A stretch of 64,000 bases of DNA. Source: an uncultured Sphingomonas sp. (GTDB lineage Bacteria > Pseudomonadota > Alphaproteobacteria > Sphingomonadales > Sphingomonadaceae). Every line of letters begins with the position of its first letter. The first letter of the stretch is position 1. Positions 49,082 through 58,166 of the stretch are shown here, one piece after another. Under the pieces are notes generated by a model. That model made no database searches. It saw only the letters and a program-made list of their open reading frames with translations, and was not told the origin of the DNA. The stretch is taken from contig NZ_CAJYHX010000025.1 of NCBI RefSeq assembly GCF_913774285.1, positions 1-64,000 on the forward strand, given 5' to 3'. A program made the translations under genes and the position numbers.

Positions 49082-50344
49082 TTATTTCGCGTCGGCGGCG
49101 AAGCGGAACGTCACGGCGATGGCGTCGGGGATGGTGCTGGGGTCGCTCCACTGGCCCTTGCCGACTCCGAAGGCGAGGCGCTTGACCGTGGCGGTGCCGC
49201 TCGCCTGGGCATGGTCGCCGTCGATCTTGAGCGTGAAGCTCACCGGCATCGGCTTGGTCGCGCCCGCCAGCGCCAGCGTGCCGTCGGCGACATAGCCGTT
49301 ACCCTGCTTGCGGATCCGCGTCGCGGTGAAGCGGGCCTTGGGGTGCGCGGCGGTACCGAAGAAATCATCCCCCTTCAGCGTGTCGTCGCGCTCCGAATCG
49401 CCGCTGCTCACCGAGGCGAGGTCGATGTCGACCGCGATCTTGGAATGGGCGAGGTCGTCGGGGCTGAACTGGATGTCGGCGGTCCAGCGGGCGAAGCGCC
49501 CGTTGATCGTCTCGCCGCTATAGACGGTGCGGAAGGCGAGCGTGCCGCCCGGCGACACCTTCCAACTGCGCACCGGCATGGCGGCATCGGTCGCAGAGGC
49601 CGACGGCGACGGCGTGGGCTCGGGGCTGGCCGAGGCTTCCGGAGTGGGTGCCGGGGCGGCCGGCAGCTCGGGCGTCGAGCCTGGCGTGGGCAGCGGGGCG
49701 GAGGGCTTGGGCACCTCGGCATGGCCCTTGTAGCGCCACGAACCGGCGAAGAACGCCGACACGCACGCTGCCAGCGCCACCAACACCGCAATCGACAGCG
49801 CCGGGCGCTGCGACAAGGCCGCCGGCATCATCCGGCCGATCAGATCGTCGCGCAGCAGGTGGTGCCGCAGCGCGCCCGCCACGTGCAGCACGAACAGCCC
49901 GGCGAGCAGCCAGCCGATCAGCCCATGGATCGTCTCGGCAGGCTCGTTCCACGCCGTGCCCAGCGGCAGGTGCGGCAGGGGGATCGTGCCGAACAGCAGC
50001 GTCGGCAGCTTCACCCGCGCGGTGGAGACGATGATCCAGCCGGTGATCGGCCCCAAGATCATCACGCCGTACAGCCCCCAATGCACCACGCTCGCCAGCA
50101 GCTTGAGCGCGGGTGCACCCTCCGCAGGCGGCCGCGAGACGAACAGGCGAACCAGCAGCCGCGCGAGCGACAACACCAGGATCAGGATGCCGACCGACTT
50201 GTGGAACTGGAACGCCACGAACAGCGAGGATTTCGGCAGATCCTCCAGCGCCCAGCCGAGCCCGAGCTGGAACAGCAGCAACAGCGCCAGCGCCCAGTGG
50301 AGCAGGATCGCGATCCCGCTATATCGTTGTTTCAGATCTGCCAC
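49082..50344 (-). CDS. Fusion of cytochrome b561 domain and YceI-family domain
   Basis: YSGIAILLHWALALLLLFQLGLGW...HKSVGILILVLSLARLLVRL, Pro/Ala-rich linker, then YceI-like FRTVYSGETINGRFARWTADIQFSPDDLAHSKIAVDIDLASVSSGDSERDDTLKGDDFF; GTG start. Confidence 0.88.
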   Translation of the reverse strand: MADLKQRYSGIAILLHWALALLLLFQLGLGWALEDLPKSSLFVAFQFHKSVGILILVLSLARLLVRLFVSRPPAEGAPALKLLASVVHWGLYGVMILGPITGWIIVSTARVKLPTLLFGTIPLPHLPLGTAWNEPAETIHGLIGWLLAGLFVLHVAGALRHHLLRDDLIGRMMPAALSQRPALSIAVLVALAACVSAFFAGSWRYKGHAEVPKPSAPLPTPGSTPELPAAPAPTPEASASPEPTPSPSASATDAAMPVRSWKVSPGGTLAFRTVYSGETINGRFARWTADIQFSPDDLAHSKIAVDIDLASVSSGDSERDDTLKGDDFFGTAAHPKARFTATRIRKQGNGYVADGTLALAGATKPMPVSFTLKIDGDHAQASGTATVKRLAFGVGKGQWSDPSTIPDAIAVTFRFAADAK

Positions 50345-50854
50345 GCCTCGCCTCGTTCTTCGGTAACGCGCGCAGCCCGGTGCGGCGCACGGAAGCGCGG
50401 GACCCGATGCCGGAGTCGATAGCGCAACGACCCGATGTTGCGCCGATGGCCCGGCAGTCGGCAAGTGTGCCAGCCGGAAACGGTGGGTTCCAGCGGCAGC
50501 GGCCGATCCTTTCCGGGCGGGAGCGCGGTCGCGGCGCTGGCGGGACGCGGGACCGTTTGCCCAAGCGACCGGTTTGACAGACAGCGCGGGCACGTTCTCG
50601 GGTACCGGATCGAGCCGGCGCAGCACCGCATTCACTGCTGCCACCTCGGCATGGCTGGTGAACGCGACCGTGCCGTCCGGTGCCGTGGTCCAATGGCGAC
50701 GCGGTTCTGCAGCATCCCCTTCAGGCCGCTGGCCGTACATTGCTCGTGTGGATCCGGAGACAGACGACGAGCTGCTGCTGCACGCCAACGGCTATGGCGC
50801 GGCGCCTGCCGCTGCGGTAGGCGCACGCCCGCAACTTTTACGGGGGCGCGCAGC

Positions 50855-52930
50855 ATGATCCGAATGGTTCTCTTCCTCTTGCTCGGTCTGGGCGCGCTCT
50901 GGAGCGCCCCTGCGCATGCAAGCGGCGATTACAGCTGCGGCCCCACCTGGAAGCTCAACGCCGCCGTCTACAGCGGTTGCGACGACCTGGCGATGCTCGG
51001 GCCGCGCAACGATAGCCGGACCAATCTCGCGCTGCTGCTCGCCGATCTTCCGGGCGCAGCTCGTCTGGTGGCGCCAGCCAAGCCGTCGGTGTTCCTCGAT
51101 ATCGCCCTGCTGATGCCGCGCTCGGCCGATGGCGGCAGCCCATATTTCTCCGACGGCGAGGGGTCGCGCTGCCGCAGCAACGTGGCGGGCGCGTCGAGTT
51201 TCGAGGCCGCCATCCGCGCCAATGCCAAGGTGCCCGAGGTGGAGCGGGCCGCACTGATCGCCGCCCGGCAGGGTCTGCAGCCCGATTGCGCGCAGGGCAC
51301 CGCAGGCACGACCGCGCTGGTCGCGGCAGTGAACGGCGCGAAGTCGGAGGCCGGCAAGGCCTTCGCCGCTTATCTCGACGGCGCGGCCGCCTTCTACGCC
51401 GGCGATTTTAATGGCGCCGCGGCACGGTTCGCGTCGCTCGGCAGCGCCCGTGATCCGTGGCTGCGCGAAACCGGGCGCTACATGCTCGGCCGCGTCGCGG
51501 TGAACCGGGCGCAGGTCGATTACTACGACGAATATGGTTCGCCCAAGGAGGGCGCGAAGATCGCGCCGAAGTTGGTAGCCGAGGCGGAAAACGCCCTGCG
51601 CAGCTATATGAAGGCCTATCCCAAGGGCGATTATTTTTTCTCGGCGCGCGGGCTGCTGCGCCGCGTCTACTGGCTGGCGAAGGACCGCGAGAGACTGGAG
51701 GCGGAATATGCCGCGTTGATCGCGCTGCCGGATGCGCAGCGCGGGATCGATGCGGTGTCGCTGGCGCAGGAGATCGACGCCAAGCTGCTGGCGGGTGCCA
51801 CCGCCGACACGCTGCACGATCCGATCCTGCTTGCCGCGTTCGACCTGATGCACATGCGCACCGGGGAACGCGGCGAATCCTGCTGCGATGCCCTGTCCCG
51901 CGCCGCGCTCGATGCCCAGCGCGCCAAATTCGCCAGGAACCCGGCGCTGTTCGCGTTCCTCCAGGCGACCCATGCCTATCATTTCAGCGGGCAGCCGCAG
52001 GAGGTGCTGCAGCTCCTCCCCGATGCGTCGCATCAGGCCAGTTTCAGCTATCTCGAGTTCAGCCGGCAGATGCTGCGCGGCATGGCGCTGGAGGCGCGCG
52101 CCGATCGCAACGCCCGCGGCTTCTGGATCGATCTGCTCAGCGGCGCCAAGGCACCTGGCCAGCGCCCCGCGGTCGAGCTGGCGCTTGCGCTGCACGAGGA
52201 GCGGCACGACGGGCTCGCCCGTGTGTTCGCGCACGACTCGCCGATCCGCTCGCAGGAAATCCGCGATCGGCTGCTGATGAACGTCGCCGACGCGAAGCTG
52301 CTGCGGCAGCAGGCGCAGGCCGCGGGCGCATCGGCGCACGAGCGCGACGTCGCGCTGTTCACCCTCCTCTACAAGGAAGCGACGCGCGGTTCGCACCGCG
52401 ACTTCGTCGAGGACATGCGGCTAGTCCCGGCCGGCGCGCCGATCGAATCGGACTATTACATCGATTTCGCCGATGCCAAATCACTGCCGACGGCGGTGTT
52501 CGTTCGGAGCAAGAAGCTCGGCGACTATGGCTGCCCGGCCTTTCCGGAAACGCAGCGCCGGCTCGCCGCCGCGGCGAGCGACGCCAAGGCGATGCTCTGC
52601 CTGGGCGAGTTCACCCGCGTGAACGGCTTTGACGGGTTCGTCCTCGATAGCCAGCCCGCCGCCGAAGAGCTGGGCGGCACGCCCACCCGGTTCGCCGGAG
52701 CCCCCTATTCGCGGCTGGACGCGTATCAGGCGGTGATCGCCTCTCCCGGCGCATCGCCCGACGACAAGGCGTATGCGCTGTTCCGTGCGGTCAATTGCTA
52801 CGCCCCCAGTGCCTACAATTCCTGTGGCGGCAAGGGCGTCGAGCCGCTCGTCCGCAAGGGCTGGTTCCAGCGGCTGAAGCGCGACTATCCCAAGTCGCGC
52901 TGGGCGCAGGAGCTGCGCTATTATTGGTAA
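50855..52930 (+). CDS. Uncharacterised secreted ~691-aa protein, TPR-like alpha-helical
   Basis: MIRMVLFLLLGLGALWSAPAHASGDYSCGPTWKLN signal peptide; long helical-repeat-like ORF with consistent codon usage. Confidence 0.75.
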   Translation: MIRMVLFLLLGLGALWSAPAHASGDYSCGPTWKLNAAVYSGCDDLAMLGPRNDSRTNLALLLADLPGAARLVAPAKPSVFLDIALLMPRSADGGSPYFSDGEGSRCRSNVAGASSFEAAIRANAKVPEVERAALIAARQGLQPDCAQGTAGTTALVAAVNGAKSEAGKAFAAYLDGAAAFYAGDFNGAAARFASLGSARDPWLRETGRYMLGRVAVNRAQVDYYDEYGSPKEGAKIAPKLVAEAENALRSYMKAYPKGDYFFSARGLLRRVYWLAKDRERLEAEYAALIALPDAQRGIDAVSLAQEIDAKLLAGATADTLHDPILLAAFDLMHMRTGERGESCCDALSRAALDAQRAKFARNPALFAFLQATHAYHFSGQPQEVLQLLPDASHQASFSYLEFSRQMLRGMALEARADRNARGFWIDLLSGAKAPGQRPAVELALALHEERHDGLARVFAHDSPIRSQEIRDRLLMNVADAKLLRQQAQAAGASAHERDVALFTLLYKEATRGSHRDFVEDMRLVPAGAPIESDYYIDFADAKSLPTAVFVRSKKLGDYGCPAFPETQRRLAAAASDAKAMLCLGEFTRVNGFDGFVLDSQPAAEELGGTPTRFAGAPYSRLDAYQAVIASPGASPDDKAYALFRAVNCYAPSAYNSCGGKGVEPLVRKGWFQRLKRDYPKSRWAQELRYYW

Positions 52931-53639
52931 GCGGCTCGGGCTGCTGCTGGCACTGCCGCTGCTGCTCTCGGCGACCCCGCCGCAGACGCAGCCCGGCGCA
53001 GCGGTCGATGCGACCCGGTACGACGCCTTCTGGCTCTGGGCAGGCGTAAAGCCGCAGCCGGCGCTCGCCCGCGCCCGCCGGATCTATCTGCTGCAGGGCG
53101 CGGTGGTCGGCGGCGACGCACCGCGGCTGATCGCGCAGCGCCCGGCGGTCCCGCGGGTGCACCATGCCGAACTTTGGATGGTGTTGCGCGTGGAGACGCT
53201 CGCCTGGACCCCGCAGATCGACGCGCAGCTGCTTGCCGCACTCGAACGCTGGAAGCGGGCGGGAAACCGGATCGCCGGCGTCCAGATCGACTTCGACGCG
53301 CGGACCCGCCACCTGGGACGCTATGCCAGCTTCCTGAAGGCGCTGCGGGCAAGGCTCCCCATGCAGTACAAGCTCGGCATCACCGGGCTGCTCGACTGGA
53401 GCGCCAATGGCGATCCCGAAGGTCTGGCAAGGCTGGCAGACGTCGTCGACGAGGTGGTCGTGCAGATCTATCAGGGGCGGCACGTCATCCCCGGGTATCA
53501 GGGCTATGTCGCGAAACTCGGTCGGCTGCCCATCCCCTTCCGGATCGGACTGCTCCAGGGGGGCGAATGGACCCCGCCGCCGGGCCTCAACGCCAATCCG
53601 CGCTTCCAGGGCTATGTGGTGTTTCTGCTGAATCCGTGA
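52923..53639 (+). CDS. DUF3142-like secreted protein, probable non-canonical start
   Basis: Frame encodes KRLGLLLALPLLLSATPPQTQPGAAVDATRYDAFWLWAGVKPQPALARARRIYLLQGAVV...VQIDFDARTRHLGRYASFLKAL; only ATT codons as start candidates before the signal-like segment (ORF track starts at internal GTG 53103). Confidence 0.6.
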   Translation: MGKRLGLLLALPLLLSATPPQTQPGAAVDATRYDAFWLWAGVKPQPALARARRIYLLQGAVVGGDAPRLIAQRPAVPRVHHAELWMVLRVETLAWTPQIDAQLLAALERWKRAGNRIAGVQIDFDARTRHLGRYASFLKALRARLPMQYKLGITGLLDWSANGDPEGLARLADVVDEVVVQIYQGRHVIPGYQGYVAKLGRLPIPFRIGLLQGGEWTPPPGLNANPRFQGYVVFLLNP

Positions 53640-53729
53640 ACCCGGCCTGACAACGCCAATGGAAACAAGGGATTGCGCGTTGATCGGATCCGCCTATCCA
53701 TGGGTATGACAAGCAGGGAGGGCAGCGGG

Positions 53730-55409
53730 ATGGCCATGCGCTGGTTCGCGACACGTGCGGCATGGACGCTCGCCGCAGCGTCGCTCGTCCTGCCCGGTCT
53801 TGCCGCCGCCGCCCCCGACCCGATCCCGGTCACCATCACGGTCGATGCCGCGCGCGACGAAGGCCCGGTCGCGCCCGTCTGGCGTTTCTTCGGCGCCGAC
53901 GAGCCCAATTATGCGACGATGAAGGACGGCCGTACCACGCTCGCCACGCTCGGCGCGCTGATGCCCGACTATGTCTATTTCCGCACCCACAACCTGTTCA
54001 CCTCGGGCGACGGAACCCCAGCACTCAAATGGGGCTCGACCGGCATCTATCGCGAGGATGCGCGGGGCCGCCCGATCTATGACTGGACGATCGTCGACCG
54101 GATCTTCGACACCTATCGCGCCCGCGGCGTGAAGCCCTATGTCGAACTCGGCTTCATGCCCGAGGCGATGTCGACCCGGCCCCAGCCCTATCAGCACGAC
54201 TGGCGCCCCGGCAGCGGCACGCTGCGCACCGGCTGGGCCTACCCGCCGCGCGACTATGCCAAGTGGGAGGAACTGGTGTTCCAATGGGTGCGGCACTGCG
54301 TCGCCCGCTATGGCCGCGCCGAGGTCGCCAGCTGGTATTTCGAGACGTGGAACGAGGCCAACCTTCCGCAATATTACTGGGGCGGCACCCGCGAGGAATT
54401 CTTTCGGCTGCACGATCACGCGATCCGCGGCGTGCGCCGGGCCCTGCCTGAGGCGCGCGTCGGGGGCCCGGACGGCGCGGGCGCCGGCGACGACTTTCTC
54501 GTCGCCTTCCTCGCCCATGTGAATACGGCGGGCACGCCCACCGACTTCCTCTCCTTCCACGCCAAGGGCCAGCCGGCGGTGGTGACGGACGCGCAAGGCA
54601 ACCATGTCCGCATGGGGCTCGACACCCATCTGCGTGCCGCCGACCACGAATTCGCCGCGATCGCCGCCGATCCGGTGGGGCGGACCAAGCCGATCATCAT
54701 CGGCGAGTCCGATCCCGAAGGCTGTGCGGCCTGCCAGGGACCGGCCAATGCCTATCGCAACGGCACGATGTATTCGAGCTACACCGCCGCCGCGCTTCCC
54801 CGGCTACAAGCGTTGGCCGACCGGCGCGGCCTGACGCTGGAAGGCGTGCTGTCCTGGGCGTTCGAGTTCGAGGACCAGCCGCCCTTCGCCGGTTTCCGCC
54901 AACTCACCTCGGCCGGGATCGACCTGCCGGTGATGAACCTGTTCAAGCTGCTCGCGAAAATGCGGGGCCATCATGTCCATGCCAGCTCGGACCATCAGAC
55001 GCCGCTCGACACGGTGCTGCACGACGGGGTGCGCGGCGCGCCGGACGTCGGCAGCGTGGCCAGCCTCCAGAGGGATACGCTGTCGGTCCTGGTCTGGCAT
55101 TATCATGACGACGACGTGCCTGGGCCCGATGCCGCGGTGACGCTGCAGCTTCGCGGCCTGGACCCTGCCCTCGCAAAGCGCGGGAGGCTGCTGCACTATC
55201 GCATCGACCAAACCCATTCCAATGCGTTCGCCGCGTGGCGCGCGATGGGATCGCCGATTGCCCCGAGCGATGCGCAGCGCGCGGCGCTGCTGAAGGCCGC
55301 GGCACTGGCGACGATCGACCCCGTGCCCATGCCCCTCCCCGCGGATGCCACGCTGCGCTTCCGTCTGCCGCGACAGGGCATCTCGCTTCTGGTCGTGACG
55401 CCTCGATAG
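53730..55409 (+). CDS. GH39-family glycoside hydrolase (beta-xylosidase-like), signal peptide
   Basis: WYFETWNEANLPQYYWGGTREEFFRLHD (acid/base ExxNE), GPDGAGAGDDFL, KPIIIGESDPEG. Confidence 0.8.
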   Translation: MAMRWFATRAAWTLAAASLVLPGLAAAAPDPIPVTITVDAARDEGPVAPVWRFFGADEPNYATMKDGRTTLATLGALMPDYVYFRTHNLFTSGDGTPALKWGSTGIYREDARGRPIYDWTIVDRIFDTYRARGVKPYVELGFMPEAMSTRPQPYQHDWRPGSGTLRTGWAYPPRDYAKWEELVFQWVRHCVARYGRAEVASWYFETWNEANLPQYYWGGTREEFFRLHDHAIRGVRRALPEARVGGPDGAGAGDDFLVAFLAHVNTAGTPTDFLSFHAKGQPAVVTDAQGNHVRMGLDTHLRAADHEFAAIAADPVGRTKPIIIGESDPEGCAACQGPANAYRNGTMYSSYTAAALPRLQALADRRGLTLEGVLSWAFEFEDQPPFAGFRQLTSAGIDLPVMNLFKLLAKMRGHHVHASSDHQTPLDTVLHDGVRGAPDVGSVASLQRDTLSVLVWHYHDDDVPGPDAAVTLQLRGLDPALAKRGRLLHYRIDQTHSNAFAAWRAMGSPIAPSDAQRAALLKAAALATIDPVPMPLPADATLRFRLPRQGISLLVVTPR

Positions 55410-55459
55410 TCTCGCTTCATAACAGTAGTATCAATCGACCGACAGGGGGAGGAAGCGGG

Positions 55460-56395
55460 ATGAAGCAGGCAGCAACGGCGATGACGATCGTCGCCATGGC
55501 AACGCTGGGGTTGGCGGGTGCCTCCGCCCTGCAAGCCTCGCGACAAGCCTACGAAGCGATGCCCGACACCCATGGAACCGGCCCCTATCCTGCCATCAAG
55601 CGCACCGATCCCGCGCTGCCCGACCATGTTCTCTACCAGCCGGCCGACCTGTCGAAGCTCGGGGCCAAGAAGTTGGGTGTGCTGGTGTGGGGCAACGGCG
55701 CGTGCAGCGACGACGGCGCGAGCGTGCGGCTGCACCTCGCCGAGATTGCCTCGCATGGTTATCTGGTGATCGCCGCCGGCCGGGTGCTGACCGGCCCCGG
55801 CGCCCCGCCGCGCCCGCAGAGCCCGCCCCCACCCGGCCCGCTCGGCATCAAGACGACGACCGCGCAGGTCGCCGCCGGGATCGACTGGGCCTTGGCGGAG
55901 AATGAACGGCGCGGCAGCCGATTCTTCGGCCGCATCGATCCCCGCCTGGTCGCGGTCTCGGGCCACAGCTGCGGCGGGCTGCAGGCGCTGGAGATCGCCC
56001 CCGATCCGCGCGTGCGCGCCGTGATCGTCCACAATAGCGGGGTTTTCAAGGACGGCGCCAACCCGATCCGCGGCATCACCATCGATAAGGCGGCGCTGCA
56101 GCGGCTGCACACGCCCGTGCTCTACATCATGGGCGGCCCGTCGGACATCGCCTGGCCCAACGGCAATGACGATTTCGACCGGATCGACACGGTGCCGGCG
56201 GTGCTCGCCAGCATCGATGTCGGCCATGGCGGCACCTTCCAGGATGCCAATGGCGGACGGGTGACGCCGGTGGATGTCGCCTGGCTGGAATGGCAGCTGC
56301 GCGGCGACAGGGCCGCAGCGCGCTGGTTCCAGGGCGCCGACTGCCGGCTCTGCACCGACGCGGCGTGGACGGTGCGCAAGAAGCGCATCGACTGA
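55460..56395 (+). CDS. Secreted alpha/beta hydrolase (esterase-like)
   Basis: Signal peptide; RLVAVSGHSCGGLQALEI nucleophile elbow; IDVGHGGTF. Confidence 0.8.
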   Translation: MKQAATAMTIVAMATLGLAGASALQASRQAYEAMPDTHGTGPYPAIKRTDPALPDHVLYQPADLSKLGAKKLGVLVWGNGACSDDGASVRLHLAEIASHGYLVIAAGRVLTGPGAPPRPQSPPPPGPLGIKTTTAQVAAGIDWALAENERRGSRFFGRIDPRLVAVSGHSCGGLQALEIAPDPRVRAVIVHNSGVFKDGANPIRGITIDKAALQRLHTPVLYIMGGPSDIAWPNGNDDFDRIDTVPAVLASIDVGHGGTFQDANGGRVTPVDVAWLEWQLRGDRAAARWFQGADCRLCTDAAWTVRKKRID

Positions 56396-56411
56396 CCGCG
56401 CCGCGATCGGC

Positions 56412-58163
56412 TCAAAGCACCAGGGTCGCCCGCAAGTTCGCCCGCACGTCGCCCGCTCGGGTCGCGCCGAGCGTCTTCATCGCGACCCCGACATCGGCCG
56501 AGACCGCGACGTGCCGGCCCAGCGCCAAGTCCGCCCCCGCACCGGCGGCGCCGACCGGCCCGGCGGCACCGCCGCGCAGGCGGCCGGCATAGCCGCCGTC
56601 TACATACAGCCAGGGCTCCACCGCCGAAGCCCAGCGGCCGCGCCCGATCCGCAGCGGATCGAGCCGCAGTTCGTTCCGCAGCACCACACCGCGATCGAAC
56701 GCGCCGTCGTCGAGCGTATAGGCGCGCACCTGACCCCGCCCGCCGATGCCCAGCATTTCGGTCTGCGGCAGCGCGACTCCGGCGAACTGCCAGTTCAGCT
56801 GGTGCACCAGACTGAAGCCCGGCAGCCGGGTACGCCGCGAGAGCAGGCCGTTTGCATAGGCGTAGCGCGCCGCCCCGAACTGGTGCTGCGAAGCGGCCTC
56901 GAACGCCGCGGCGCTATTGTACCGGTCGATTCCGCCGGGGCTGACATGCACGGCGATGTCGAGCGCCGTCGCGCCTTGCGCATCACTGGTCTGCAACGCA
57001 TAGCCAGCGGTCACCTGGCCGACATGGAAACGCGACGTTGGCCGTACCAGCAGCGCACCGAACAGCAGGTCGCTGGCCTGTGTTTTCCAGTCGAGCCCCG
57101 CATAAACCTCGCCCCGCAGGCGCGACGCGACATTTGCCAGTGCGGTGCGGATGTTGAGGCCATATTCGCGGGTGTGCTGGCGGGCGTCGAACGCCTCGAA
57201 CGGCTGGTTCGATCGGATGTCGCCGAAGCTCGCCTCCAGGCTGGTCCGCGGCGCGATCGCCGTCCAGACCCGTCCCGCCTGGCTCACATAGCGGCTGCTG
57301 CCGCCCGGCTGCGCGCCGAGCCCGGTCAGCCGCTGACCCGACGTGGTCAGCTGATAGCTGCCATAGCCGTCGCGCAGCCCCGGGATGCGGGCGAGCGCAT
57401 AGAGGAAATAGCGGCCGATCCCCGTGTTCGGGCTGCCGGTATTGGCGTAACCGCCGCCGACCGCCCAAGGCCGCTCGCGCGTGGCGACATAGGTCACATC
57501 GGTAGTGCCGACGCGCTGCCCCGGCTCGAACACCGCCTCCACCCGGCGAAAGGGGTAGCGATTGAGCCAGTCGAGATCGTCGCTGAGCGCCTGCGCGTCG
57601 ATCGCCGCGTCCGGCTGCTGGCGGATCGCCGCCGAGAGACGTGCCGCCTCGCCGGCGCCGACTCCGGAGATCCGCGCCTGACCCAGCCGGAACTGCGCGA
57701 CCCGCAGCGTCAGCTGGCCCGAGGAAATCTCCTGCTCGGGTACCGAGACGTGGACAAACGGGCGACCATGCTCGCGATAGGTCTTGGCGATCGTTGCCTT
57801 GATCGCGCTGATCTCGCGCTGCGACAGGGGCCTGCCGATGAAGCGACGCAGCGGATCGGCGAGCCACGGCGCGTCCTCGATTCCCTTCAAACGGATACCG
57901 CTGTCGTCGGGCGCGGCCGCTGCGTCATCGGCGAGCAGCGTGATGCCGCGCAGCGTCACGCCCAGCGGCGTCGAGTCGGCGGCCGGGTCGATCTCCATCG
58001 GCGGCACGGGCCATGCCGGATCCGGCTGGATGACCGGCGCAGGGTTGCGCTCGATCACCTGCGCATGCGCCGCAAGGGGCAGCAAGATACAGGAAAGCGG
58101 TGCGAGCCCAACGAGCACGCGGGCGTTGGGCGCCAAGCGGCGCGCACGAGGAAGGGTCTGCAC
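56412..58163 (-). CDS. Two-partner secretion outer-membrane transporter (TpsB; ShlB/FhaC/HecB family)
   Basis: POTRA-like GRPLSQREISAIKATIAKTYREHGRPFVHVSVPEQEISSGQLTLRVAQFRLG; barrel with MLGIGGRGQVRAYTLDDGAFDRGVVLRNEL; GTG start. Confidence 0.93.
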   Translation of the reverse strand: MQTLPRARRLAPNARVLVGLAPLSCILLPLAAHAQVIERNPAPVIQPDPAWPVPPMEIDPAADSTPLGVTLRGITLLADDAAAAPDDSGIRLKGIEDAPWLADPLRRFIGRPLSQREISAIKATIAKTYREHGRPFVHVSVPEQEISSGQLTLRVAQFRLGQARISGVGAGEAARLSAAIRQQPDAAIDAQALSDDLDWLNRYPFRRVEAVFEPGQRVGTTDVTYVATRERPWAVGGGYANTGSPNTGIGRYFLYALARIPGLRDGYGSYQLTTSGQRLTGLGAQPGGSSRYVSQAGRVWTAIAPRTSLEASFGDIRSNQPFEAFDARQHTREYGLNIRTALANVASRLRGEVYAGLDWKTQASDLLFGALLVRPTSRFHVGQVTAGYALQTSDAQGATALDIAVHVSPGGIDRYNSAAAFEAASQHQFGAARYAYANGLLSRRTRLPGFSLVHQLNWQFAGVALPQTEMLGIGGRGQVRAYTLDDGAFDRGVVLRNELRLDPLRIGRGRWASAVEPWLYVDGGYAGRLRGGAAGPVGAAGAGADLALGRHVAVSADVGVAMKTLGATRAGDVRANLRATLVL

Positions 58164-58166
58164 GGG

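Noticed and set aside
50574-50858. 94-aa plus-strand ORF and overlapping minus-strand ORFs in the 50345-50854 gap
   Set aside because: Several mutually overlapping frames with no recognised domain or convincing ribosome site; could hide a decayed gene, but the evidence is insufficient.
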